A stretch of DNA of 64,000 nt from Bacillus sp. J37 (lineage in GTDB: Bacteria; Bacillota; Bacilli; Bacillales; Bacillaceae): assembly GCF_000518865.1 (NCBI RefSeq), contig NZ_JAEK01000004.1, positions 1 to 64,000 on the forward strand, written 5' to 3'. A model generated the notes under the pieces. The model had not been told where the DNA came from. It saw only the letters and a program-made list of their open reading frames with translations, and made no database searches. A program made the position numbers and the translations under genes. Positions 18,101-25,102 of this stretch are shown here, piece after piece (within the stretch, counting starts at the first letter, position 1; every line of letters starts with the position of its first letter).

Positions 18101-18257
18101 TCTCTTCAGCTAAAGATGAGGAATAGCCTTCCGGAACACTTATTTGTCCCTTCTCACTAACGAGATCACCCATATTAGGGGCTACTAAAAACAGCCCAAT
18201 AACAACTGCAATCCAACCAATAATAACGAACCATTTCCCTTTAATTATTGCACTCAC
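15135..18257 (-). CDS. MMPL/RND-family transporter (YdgH/YdfJ-like)
   Basis: A 1040-residue membrane transporter. Two MMPL halves each have one membrane helix, an extracellular domain and a five-to-six-helix bundle: the first bundle includes GIGTDYCILLLSRFKEE, the second ALGVDYSIFLMDRFNEY. Between residues about 480 and 750 lies a long repetitive coiled region full of LxxGxxQL heptads, as in YhgE-like proteins. Family members export lipids or drugs using proton motive force. The gene follows a MarR regulator with a two-base gap, so export is likely induced when MarR is released. Confidence 0.92.
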   Translation of the reverse strand: MSAIIKGKWFVIIGWIAVVIGLFLVAPNMGDLVSEKGQISVPEGYSSSLAEEILNEVQEQDSVGDEITAALVFHNNEKLTNEEMKEAEKAIRLLEENKELDVANILTHFNEEALEEQLVSDDGKTILASISINRNDREGSEISELLYETIEDVNVEHYYTSGWMIDQDVMTSSQEGLKKTEGITVVFILGVLLLVFRSVIAPIIPLITVGLTYLASQSIVAILVDIVNFPISNFTQIFLVAVLFGIGTDYCILLLSRFKEELSHRESTVEAIIETYRNAGRTVFFSGVAVMIGFAAIGFSQFKLYQSASAVAVGVAILLIALFTVVPFFMAVLGNKIFWPSKGTLEHKDSKFWEIVGRFSLARPLIALLVVAAVCVPFLLTYDGELSYNSLEEIGSDVNSIKAFNAISDSFGPGESMPTQVVLKNDEAMNSTEYIALAETISNELEKVDLVDSVRSVTRPTGEKIEDFYVSKQVETLEEGLGEGNEGIGKISEGLAEAESELSNSSPQLKDATDGINELITGTTKINSGMSEIQTNLAKIEDGIRQGSAGSTEIKKGLEEAKTGAEELQAGSAQLLAGYEEVESTINTLYKNYGEVGKGVSSLSGALSSIEGKFGDLEANEAYPNIEKDPNYLAIKGTVLEANKQLPVLAGTIDQLNNGLNELSNGVNLANTNFAKLVDGQKELTTGLSQLIAGIEQQQAGLNQLADGQGQIVDNIPQLTNGLAGVTNGQQQLLDGFGDLDGQMSQLTDGLSESVDGLNQVSDGLGSAQEYLADLSKSDDSAGFYLPEDVLESEDFEESLNTYMSNNHKVMTFDVIFSSNPYSNEAINQMDEVNAAIERATKDTKLENAEVAIGGITSTNADLNTMSNNDYSRTVVLMLIGISIILVFLFRSIIMPIYIIGSLILTYYTAMGINEVIFVNILGYTGISWAVPFFAFVILVALGVDYSIFLMDRFNEYKDLSVGQAMLLAMKKMGTVIISAVIILGGTFAAMIPSGMLSLIQIAAIILTGLFLYALIVLPLFIPVMVKTFGAANWWPFKRA

Positions 18258-18259
18258 AG

Positions 18260-18721
18260 TTATTCCCCCATTTTACAATCTTTTAAATTATCTAATTGCT
18301 CATTTAACTTTTCATATGTCTCAATAAACGAAACAATTTCTTTTTCATTAAAGCTTGTGATAATGGATTCCACAAGCTTATGAATTTTTTCTTCTGTTTT
18401 TTCAAATAAGACTTTACCTTTATCAGTTAGAGTTAGATAAATAACACGACGATCGCTCTCATCACGTGTTCTCTTAATCAATTCTTTCTCTGTTAAACGA
18501 TTAACAATAGCGGTAATCGCACTTTTCTTCACATCAAAAACTTCTGAAAGCTCTGTCGATGTACATGTACCAGCTTTATGTATATAGCGAAGTGTGTAAT
18601 GCTGGTCATTCGTAATTGTGTCACCTATACTCTCTTTAATAAGATTTTCTGCTTTTTTTGTCACTGCAAAACTAACATTGACATACCGATTAATTAAATC
18701 TTGTATCAAAATATCATTCAT
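18260..18721 (-). CDS. MarR-family transcriptional regulator
   Basis: A 153-residue winged-helix protein. The HTH covers CTSTELSEVFDVKKSAITA and the wing has the family motif RDESDRRVIYLTLT. It is the first gene of a two-gene operon with the MMPL transporter, which it most likely represses along with itself. A TTG at 18739 would begin inside the Shine-Dalgarno GGAGG, so the ATG at 18721 is chosen. Confidence 0.93.
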   Translation of the reverse strand: MNDILIQDLINRYVNVSFAVTKKAENLIKESIGDTITNDQHYTLRYIHKAGTCTSTELSEVFDVKKSAITAIVNRLTEKELIKRTRDESDRRVIYLTLTDKGKVLFEKTEEKIHKLVESIITSFNEKEIVSFIETYEKLNEQLDNLKDCKMGE

Positions 18722-18746
18722 TGGATTTCCATCCTCCAAAAAAATA

Positions 18747-18804
18747 ATTAAACAATTTAACTATTAACGTGTTTAACTATAAAACGACTTAACCTGCTTG
18801 TCAA
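18747..18804 (-). promoter_or_regulatory. marR-MMPL promoter with repeat operator
   Basis: On the minus strand TTGACA (18804-18799), a 17-base spacer and TATAGT (18781-18776), close to consensus. Downstream to 18747 the sequence carries direct repeats TAGTTAAA 16 bases apart and an inverted TTAAATTGTTTAA, a plausible MarR operator covering the start site. Confidence 0.7.
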
Positions 18805-18868
18805 TAACATCATCATATTCAACCAGAAACAAAAAATTCTCTGTCTCTGATTCAGGTTCCGAGGACAT

Positions 18869-18897
18869 GAAAAAAGAAGGAGTTTATATCTCCTTCT
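18869..18897 (-). terminator. Terminator overlapping the end of a short minus-strand frame
   Basis: AGAAGGAG (18875-18882) pairs with CTCCTTCT (18890-18897); the minus strand continues TTTTTTC. It covers the stop codon of the short frame ending at 18884. Confidence 0.7.
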
Positions 18898-19015
18898 CGG
18901 CTTTCACATGTTCAATTGTTTCTATTGCGGATTGCAAATATAGATTGTATTTTATTGCCTCAGCTGATTGATGTGTATGTAATGCCTTTTTTATTCTATC
19001 AAAATTTTCGTTCAA
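18884..19015 (-). CDS. Short possible gene or gene remnant, unknown function
   Basis: A 43-codon frame from a TTG reads as a plausible helical protein (NENFDRIKKALHTHQ, then YNLYLQSAIETIEHV). The same frame is open 11 codons further upstream to a stop but has no ATG and no good ribosome binding site. A terminator sits exactly at its end, which suggests it is, or recently was, a real gene. I do not recognise the family. The rest of the 18722-19101 interval holds only the marR promoter. Confidence 0.35.
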   Translation of the reverse strand: MNENFDRIKKALHTHQSAEAIKYNLYLQSAIETIEHVKAEKEI

Positions 19016-19116
19016 GATACGATAGGAGAAAACCGATATCCATTCCTCTTAACACATCATACTCTGCGAATTTTAAGAAATACTAACACTACTATAGAAA
19101 AATGGAGGTTATTAAA

Positions 19117-19947
19117 GTGGAGAAAATGCCCCTTACTTCAATGACAAGTGGAATGGGTTTTGAGGTTTTACCAGATGTTTATTGCTTTACTGTTCAAATC
19201 GTTAATATTATTTTTGTCGGGAACCCTAGAGATTCTAATGAATTTATATTAATTGACGCGGGTATGCCCGGTTCAGAAGAGGTAATTTTAGCAGAGGCGA
19301 AAAAAAGATTCGGTGAAAACTGCCGTCCCTTGGGAATTGTCCTGACTCATGGGCATTTCGATCATGTTGGTGCATTAAACGAATTACTGAGAATATGGGA
19401 TGTTCCTGTATATGCTCATCCTCTCGAACAACCGTACTTAACAGGAAAAAGTGATTACCCACCGCCAAATACCAAAGCAGAGGGTCTTGTTGCAAAAATG
19501 TCACCATTATTTCCAAGGCACAGCATAGATATAAGCTCTCATTTAAGGTTATTTAATGGTGATGGTAGCATACCATGTTTACCAAACTGGCGTTTTATTC
19601 ACACTCCTGGCCATACACCTGGACATGTTTCCTTATTTAGAGACAGTGACAAAGTCTTAATTGCCGGAGATGCAATAACTACCGTGGAGCAGGAATCTTT
19701 ATACGAGGTTATCACACAAAAACAGGAATTGCATGGACCACCGGCATACTTCACCCTTGATTGGGAAGCAGCCGAACAATCAGTGAAAAAAATTGAGGCC
19801 CTTCATCCAGAAATCGCTATTACCGGACATGGTCTACCAATGACCGGTAATGAGTTACAAAGCAATTTAGGCATTCTAACAGACAACTTTGTACTCACGG
19901 AAATTCCTGATAACATTAAACAATCAGGCGATATTACGTTATTGTAG
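19117..19947 (+). CDS. MBL-fold metallo-hydrolase
   Basis: A 276-residue metallo-beta-lactamase-fold hydrolase with the zinc motif THGHFDHVG, a second ligand in HTPGHTPGHVS, D in AGDAIT and the last His in ITGHGLPM. Members of this group hydrolyse thioesters, lactones or phosphoesters; the substrate here is unknown. An ATG at 19102 is possible, but its GGAGG is better placed as the Shine-Dalgarno for the GTG at 19117, eight bases on. It is the gene before tgl but has its own context. Confidence 0.88.
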   Translation: MEKMPLTSMTSGMGFEVLPDVYCFTVQIVNIIFVGNPRDSNEFILIDAGMPGSEEVILAEAKKRFGENCRPLGIVLTHGHFDHVGALNELLRIWDVPVYAHPLEQPYLTGKSDYPPPNTKAEGLVAKMSPLFPRHSIDISSHLRLFNGDGSIPCLPNWRFIHTPGHTPGHVSLFRDSDKVLIAGDAITTVEQESLYEVITQKQELHGPPAYFTLDWEAAEQSVKKIEALHPEIAITGHGLPMTGNELQSNLGILTDNFVLTEIPDNIKQSGDITLL

Positions 19948-20005
19948 GAAAAGTATAATCTAAAGTAAGAATTCACCATTTTGTTTCTATCTTTGATTGC
20001 ACCAC

Positions 20006-20014
20006 CATACAATA
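20006..20014 (+). promoter_or_regulatory. Candidate sigma-K -10 element of tgl
   Basis: CATACAATA fits the CATANNNTA -10 consensus of the late mother-cell sigma factor. It lies 30 bases upstream of the tgl start codon. The -35 is not clear. Late sporulation control is expected for this gene from B. subtilis. Confidence 0.5.
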
Positions 20015-20044
20015 TGATATGACAAATTCCTTAGGAGGGTCATC

Positions 20045-20863
20045 ATGATTGTTATTGGTAACCGTGTGGTGGATGCAAACACATTAAAATCCTCCGGTTT
20101 TCCACCAGAAAAAAATGAAATGATCGACAAAATGAGCCGTTATCAAGAAAATTATTCTTATTTAAATAGTCAGCATTTTGAATTCACCCTGAACCTTCGT
20201 TACAGCATCATACAAGCCGCTCGTCATTTATTAGCTAGTAAAGCAAAGTTCGCAACCTTTGAAAAAGCTAGATGTAATGAACAGTTTTGGCATTTAACAG
20301 AGCAAGGCGGATTTAAACTAAGAGCAGGAATAAACCCTTCGGTTGCCATATCAGATATTTTTCACAATGGAATAGAATATGCATTTGAGTGTGCAACCAG
20401 CATCGTCATTATCTTTTATAAGGCTGTACTCGACTCGATTGACGTTTCTCAATTTAATCGTATATACCAAGGCATATATCTGCGTGACTGGCAAACTGAT
20501 AATGACTTGCCGATTTTTACCCGACGCGGAAATGATTATATTCCGGGGGACTGTTTATACTTTGATAATCCTCAATTTAATCCCCAAACCCCCCAATGGC
20601 AAGGTGAGAATGTGATCGATTTAGGAAACGATCTTTACTTCGGACATGGTATTGGAATAAAAACTTCTGAGGGAATTATAGATTCCTTAAATAAACGCCG
20701 AAAGCCATACCCGACAGAATCTGCTTTTCTTCTTTCACAAGTTACAAGACTCGATGATCAATATCTGTACCGTTTTTCACTTTCAAGGGTAAATCTGATG
20801 ACTCAATTTATTGAAACAAGAACAATAGTTGGAAGGATTGGGTCACAAAAGTATTATATCTAG
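20045..20863 (+). CDS. tgl: Protein-glutamine gamma-glutamyltransferase (spore coat)
   Basis: A 272-residue bacterial transglutaminase that forms glutamyl-lysine crosslinks in spore coat proteins such as GerQ. The catalytic Cys116 is in YAFECATSIVIIF, and downstream GENVIDLGNDLYFGHGIG supplies the Glu and His. Conserved blocks AKFATF and GDCLYFDNPQFNPQ match B. subtilis Tgl (245 residues); this protein has about 27 extra residues, partly at the C-terminus. RBS TAGGAGGG is strong. Confidence 0.95.
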   Translation: MIVIGNRVVDANTLKSSGFPPEKNEMIDKMSRYQENYSYLNSQHFEFTLNLRYSIIQAARHLLASKAKFATFEKARCNEQFWHLTEQGGFKLRAGINPSVAISDIFHNGIEYAFECATSIVIIFYKAVLDSIDVSQFNRIYQGIYLRDWQTDNDLPIFTRRGNDYIPGDCLYFDNPQFNPQTPQWQGENVIDLGNDLYFGHGIGIKTSEGIIDSLNKRRKPYPTESAFLLSQVTRLDDQYLYRFSLSRVNLMTQFIETRTIVGRIGSQKYYI

Positions 20864-20876
20864 GTTAGGGTTTCGT

Positions 20877-20911
20877 AAAAAAAGCACCAGTTTTAACACA
20901 GGTGCTTTTTC
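20877..20911. terminator. Bidirectional terminator between tgl and the small membrane gene
   Basis: AAAAAGCACC (20879-20888) pairs with GGTGCTTTTT (20901-20910), with A-run and T-run flanks that serve both converging genes. Confidence 0.88.
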
Positions 20912-20924
20912 GTAATTGATGTTG

Positions 20925-21164
20925 CTATTTTTCTTTTCTGTTTTTAAATAATAAAAACATGATGAATGTTATGAAAAGGGAGAAACAGGTATATATGATG
21001 ACCCATATAAAAAATGTTTCATTAAAATAGAGTAACATCAAAAAGGAGAAGAGGACAAAGATAAGCGCTGGTGGTACATATATTTTCCTAGTAATGATAT
21101 ATCCAAAAATGGAAGTTAGGAAGACAACCCCAGCGAATATAAAAAGGAGAGTATACAATTCCAT
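20925..21164 (-). CDS. DUF2651-like small membrane protein
   Basis: A 79-residue protein made almost wholly of three hydrophobic helices separated by RKIYVPP and NETFF, ending in basic FKNRKEK. The order G-Y-I, K-x-x-x-P-P, and FFIWVIIYT resembles DUF2651 proteins of Bacillus. Function unknown. It converges with tgl. Confidence 0.65.
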   Translation of the reverse strand: MELYTLLFIFAGVVFLTSIFGYIITRKIYVPPALIFVLFSFLMLLYFNETFFIWVIIYTCFSLFITFIMFLLFKNRKEK

Positions 21165-21289
21165 ATGTCACCTCATAAGCGTACTGCTCTTACATTCCTC
21201 TTATTTTACCATAAAAGAAGGATTGCACCCATTCATCTATGCCAATTCACCTATTTGTCATAAACTTGACTATTTAGCCCAGAGGCTCT

Positions 21290-21685
21290 TTAATATCCTT
21301 TAAGATAGAAATTTCGTTGTCTTGGTCCATCAAACTCACAGAAATAAATACCTTGCCACGTTCCTAGTAAAAGATTCCCTCCGGAAACGATAACTGATTG
21401 GGAAGCTCCGACTGTACTTGCCTTCATATGAGCCGCTGTATTTCCTTCCGCGTGAAGATCCTTCACAACTTTCCACGGAAACATTTCATCAAATCGTCTT
21501 ATCATATCCGTCTTAACATCCGGATCCGCATTTTCATTAATTGTTATACCTGCAGTCGTATGCGGACAATATACAAGTACTTGGCCATCTTTCATTTGCT
21601 GTTCATTAACGAAAGCTTGGACGATATGAGTTATTTCGATCATTTGGTCGCGTTGATGAGTCTCAATCGTATACTTCTTTAACAT
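21290..21685 (-). CDS. yugU: YjbQ/UPF0047 family protein (YugU)
   Basis: A 131-residue cytosolic protein with the family motifs CPHTTAGITINENADPDVKTD and GTWQGIYFCEFDGPRQR (metal-binding His and Glu residues). Members can replace thiamine-phosphate synthase weakly, but the true role is unknown. Position next to the yugP-yugO segment agrees with B. subtilis yugU. Confidence 0.9.
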   Translation of the reverse strand: MLKKYTIETHQRDQMIEITHIVQAFVNEQQMKDGQVLVYCPHTTAGITINENADPDVKTDMIRRFDEMFPWKVVKDLHAEGNTAAHMKASTVGASQSVIVSGGNLLLGTWQGIYFCEFDGPRQRNFYLKGY

Positions 21686-21778
21686 CTAGACCACACCTCT
21701 CATTGGAAATCTATCCCTAGTATATACCATTAAAAGTGGGTGGTTAAACATATTCGTATTTGGTTTAAGTATTTTATG

Positions 21779-23365
21779 TTAGTTGTTATCATCGCTTTCT
21801 TCTTCACTTGGAATGAGGATTTGCCCGCTCCAATCCTTTTTCAATAATGTTTGGAGGATTAGTTTCGAGAGCTTACTAGGCTGATAAGGTTTAATTAAAT
21901 ACTCATTCACGCCTAATGCTAAACCTTTCTCCTTTTCATCCAGTGCAGTAGATATAAAAATCGGGATTGTTTTTAATTCTTCAATACCTTTTAACTGTTT
22001 AATCATTTCCCAGCCATCTATTCCTTTTTCCTCCAACATGATATCAAGGACAATGGCGTCAGGCCGCTCTTTTTTTATTGCTTCTAAAGCAAGCTCTCCA
22101 TTACTGTAGGTTTTAACATGGAAGTTACTTTCTTCAAGCTCTGTTTGTAGTAAATTAGCCAGACTGTTGTCATCTTCAACAATAATGACATTCACATTTC
22201 CTTTCTGCGATGGAACACCTTGATTATCTTTTGAATGCTCTCTATTTCCCATAACTAACGGAAAACTGACTGTAAAGGTACTTCCCTTTTTAAGTGCAGA
22301 TTGAACACATACATCCCCATCATGTGACTTCATGATTTCCTTAACGATTGCCAGACCTAAGCCTGTTCCCCCAATTCTTCTCCTATCAGAATTATCCACT
22401 CTAAAAAACTTGGTGAATAATTTATCAATCGCTTCTTCCGGTATGCCCAGTCCTTCATCTTTTATCGAAATGTTTAAATTTGCCCCTTCTTCATAAACCG
22501 TAATTAGTATGTTTCCTCCATTTGGAGAGTACTTAATTGCATTACTTATTAAATTCGTAAAAACTTGGCTAATTTTATCTTTATCACCAAAAACACAAGT
22601 ATTAGAAGTTTGTACATCATATTGGATTGAATGACTGGGATGATTCACTTGATGTGTTTCAACGATATTAGAAATGAGAGGAACAATATCATCAAACTTT
22701 TTATCATAGGTTTGTTTACCCGCTTCCATTCGTTGAACGTCTAAGAAGTCATTAATAAGGACAGTCAAACGTTTGGCTTCTTGGTAAATTGTCGTTAAAT
22801 ATTTCTTTTGCCGATCAGGTTTTACTTCTCTATTCAACATTAACTCTGTAAAACCAAGAACACTTGCTAGTGGTGTTCGTAATTCATGGCTAACTGTACT
22901 TACAAACTCAGATTTCATAACATCGACTTCATATTCTTTTGTAATATCACGATGGACAACGACCGTTCCGAATTTCTCCCCGTCTCGTGCAAGTGGTTCA
23001 CAGTAAACCTGAATGACTCGATTAGTTGGACTATGTTGATGGTAAATAAACGATTGACGATCTGTTTTCCCTTGAATCAAGATTTGATCAAAAAACTGTT
23101 TTATTTCATGATGATTATCTACTTTCTCCAATATCATGTTTAACCAATATTTATAGGAGCTCTTGATCAAAATTTCTCTTTGGCAATCAATCATGTCACA
23201 CATCTTTGTGTTAACCTGTAGGACAGTACCATTTATGTCAATTAACTGAATACCCTCATTAATCGTATCCAGAATATCCTGAGTCAATTGACGTTCCCCT
23301 TCAGATAATTCAAAGATTTGAATTTTATCTAATGAAATTGCAATTTGTTTACTTAAGCCATTCAA
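21779..23365 (-). CDS. Hybrid kinase C-terminal part: PAS-HisKA-HATPase-REC (frameshifted)
   Basis: A 528-codon frame with PAS (about residues 25-150), HisKA (FVSTVSHELRTPLASVLGF), HATPase (NAIKYSPNGG, DEGLGIPEEA, GTGLGLAIVKEI) and a C-terminal receiver (VIVEDDNS, acceptor D in AIVLDIMLEEKG, lysine in YLIKPYQPS). The start is TTG and the first 20 residues (NGLSKQIAISLDKIQIFEL) are the last helix of a GAF domain whose body is encoded in the overlapping upstream frame. One extra base would fuse the two into a single protein of about 965 residues. Confidence 0.85.
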   Translation of the reverse strand: MNGLSKQIAISLDKIQIFELSEGERQLTQDILDTINEGIQLIDINGTVLQVNTKMCDMIDCQREILIKSSYKYWLNMILEKVDNHHEIKQFFDQILIQGKTDRQSFIYHQHSPTNRVIQVYCEPLARDGEKFGTVVVHRDITKEYEVDVMKSEFVSTVSHELRTPLASVLGFTELMLNREVKPDRQKKYLTTIYQEAKRLTVLINDFLDVQRMEAGKQTYDKKFDDIVPLISNIVETHQVNHPSHSIQYDVQTSNTCVFGDKDKISQVFTNLISNAIKYSPNGGNILITVYEEGANLNISIKDEGLGIPEEAIDKLFTKFFRVDNSDRRRIGGTGLGLAIVKEIMKSHDGDVCVQSALKKGSTFTVSFPLVMGNREHSKDNQGVPSQKGNVNVIIVEDDNSLANLLQTELEESNFHVKTYSNGELALEAIKKERPDAIVLDIMLEEKGIDGWEMIKQLKGIEELKTIPIFISTALDEKEKGLALGVNEYLIKPYQPSKLSKLILQTLLKKDWSGQILIPSEEESDDNN

Positions 23366-24675
23366 TCTCCTAACTCATCATCAGTAAAAGCTTGATTTAA
23401 TCTTGAATACACCATAACAGCTTCCATGAGTCCGGATGAGGATAAAACAGGCATATAAATGTCATAGCAATAAGATGCTTGAGTATGAAACCCTTTTTCT
23501 TCCGTTTCACATTTCCGTTTAATGATAAAAGGCTCTCTTTTCTCCTCTAGCCTGATCATTAAGCCCGAATCCAAGTGTGTAATAAATTGGTTTATCCCTT
23601 CTTCTGATACTCCAAAGCTTGAATGTGGGAGACCGCGGCCCAACAGGACTATTAAACCCTTATCTGCACCTATTACTTCACACATCGTTACCACTATACT
23701 CTTTAATACTTTCTCTTTATTAAGTGAGTTTGCCAGTCCGTTTACTAAATCATTACGGCGTCTAAGGTCAAGCTCTCGTTTTTGAGTTGTCTCTAAAGCT
23801 TCTTCAAGCTCAGTTTGCTGTGCTTGTAACTCATCCTGTTGAGCATGCAACTCCTCATTTTGTGCACTTAAATCCTGTTCTTTGTCCTGAATGCTTTTTG
23901 TCATTTTTTCAAAAGCTACGGATAGAAGACCAAGTTCATCCTGACGGTTTGTGGTGTCATTGAAAAGGATTGGGTTACCTTCCGTAATTTCACCAGCTGC
24001 AACCGTTAATTTTTTAAGTGGATCTCTGATACTTACAAGCATTCTTCTTGTGAAGGTAGCCATACTAACGATTAATAGAAAAAGCAAAATCCCGAAAACG
24101 ACCTGACTTATGAAAATTTTATTATTGTGAGTATCGTGGATACTCGAAAGCTGCTCCTCTAGATTCTCAGTGTAATCCTTAAAGTTTGCTTGATATAATC
24201 TAATCGTATCTGAAGCATTTTGATCGATTGCTATTTTATAAACTTCTTCATATTGTTTATTATCATAGAGTTCTTTTGATTTTGGCATAACGTCTCTAAA
24301 ATAATATTCAAAAAACCCGTTGGTTTGTTGCAAGAACAGTTCGTCTTCATCATTTTCTACGACATCTTTTAACTGTGATATTCTCTTCTCTGCTTTTGTT
24401 TTTTGTTCAAGGACCTTATCGTAATATATTTCCGTCCCATTATAAGCAAAATAGCCGCGCATTTCGGATATGGCTAGGTTGAATGAATAATCCAACTCTG
24501 ATGCAATATAATCCTTTTGTTCCAAGCTATCATTTATATTCTCAAAATTCTCATTGATGGCTGCTTGGTAAATCATTAATCCTGTCATCAATAAAGTAAA
24601 AGCTAAAATAATCGAAATCGTCAACAAACTAAACTGCCTTGCTAAACTTGTTTGTAAATATTTATTCAGCTTCAC
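23362..24675 (-). CDS. Hybrid kinase N-terminal part: 4HB sensor-HAMP-coil-GAF (frameshifted)
   Basis: A 437-codon frame. Membrane helices near residues 15-35 and 188-208 bracket a four-helix extracellular sensor of MCP/CHASE3 type; then HAMP, a glutamine-rich coil (LHAQQDELQAQQTELEEAL) and a GAF domain. The GAF is cut at QAFTDDELGD, just where the GAF C-terminal helix should begin; that helix opens the next frame. The start overlaps the end of the CheY-like gene by 14 bases. Read alone it would be a sensor with no kinase, so I treat it as half of a disrupted gene. Confidence 0.8.
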   Translation of the reverse strand: MKLNKYLQTSLARQFSLLTISIILAFTLLMTGLMIYQAAINENFENINDSLEQKDYIASELDYSFNLAISEMRGYFAYNGTEIYYDKVLEQKTKAEKRISQLKDVVENDEDELFLQQTNGFFEYYFRDVMPKSKELYDNKQYEEVYKIAIDQNASDTIRLYQANFKDYTENLEEQLSSIHDTHNNKIFISQVVFGILLFLLIVSMATFTRRMLVSIRDPLKKLTVAAGEITEGNPILFNDTTNRQDELGLLSVAFEKMTKSIQDKEQDLSAQNEELHAQQDELQAQQTELEEALETTQKRELDLRRRNDLVNGLANSLNKEKVLKSIVVTMCEVIGADKGLIVLLGRGLPHSSFGVSEEGINQFITHLDSGLMIRLEEKREPFIIKRKCETEEKGFHTQASYCYDIYMPVLSSSGLMEAVMVYSRLNQAFTDDELGD

Positions 24676-25027
24676 CTAAAATCTCCTCGATTCTTTCAAC
24701 AAGCTGAATGGGACTGAAAGGTTTTGACATAAAAAAGTCAGCACCAGCTTCCAACACCTTTTGTTGATCTGATGTTTGACTTTTTGCACTTAGCATCATA
24801 ATTTTTGTTTGAATTTGATCGTTTCTTATCATTTCGATTAATTCCAAACCTGTATATACAGGCATCATATAGTCAAGAAGAATAAGATCATAGTCATTTT
24901 GTATAATCAGATTATAAGCTTCTTCCCCGTCACAAGCTTCATCAATGATATATCCTACATCTTCAAGTGTATCTACTACAAGCATGCGTAACACTTCTTC
25001 ATCCTCTGCAAGTAATATCCTTTGCAT
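24662..25027 (-). CDS. Single-domain CheY-like response regulator
   Basis: A 121-residue receiver with no output domain: acidic pocket in LLAEDEEV, phospho-acceptor D52 in LILLDYMMP, T/S in MLSAKS and lysine in FMSKPFSP. It probably shuttles phosphate within the adjacent hybrid kinase/HPt-GGDEF pathway. Of two adjacent ATGs (25030, 25027) the second is better spaced from GGAGAG. It lies only 18 bases after a strong hairpin, with no room for a separate promoter. Confidence 0.9.
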   Translation of the reverse strand: MQRILLAEDEEVLRMLVVDTLEDVGYIIDEACDGEEAYNLIIQNDYDLILLDYMMPVYTGLELIEMIRNDQIQTKIMMLSAKSQTSDQQKVLEAGADFFMSKPFSPIQLVERIEEILGEAE

Positions 25028-25047
25028 CATAAGTCTCTCCTTTGTTA

Positions 25048-25090
25048 AAAATCTCAGACTCGATTATTGCTCATATCGAGTCTGAGATTT
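25048..25090 (-). terminator. Strong hairpin between the hydrolase-like gene and the CheY-like gene
   Basis: AAATCTCAGACTCGAT (25048-25063) pairs perfectly over 16 bp with ATCGAGTCTGAGATTT (25075-25090); minus-strand tail TTTTAAC. It starts 13 bases after the stop of the upstream gene and ends 18 bases before the next start codon, so it can act as an attenuator. Confidence 0.82.
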
Positions 25091-25102
25091 TCTGCATTAC
25101 TG

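Noticed and set aside
23355-23375. Programmed -1 frameshift joining the two halves of the hybrid kinase
   Set aside because: The shift direction is right, but there is no X-XXY-YYZ slippery heptamer and no stimulatory hairpin directly downstream; a simple one-base deletion or error is more likely.
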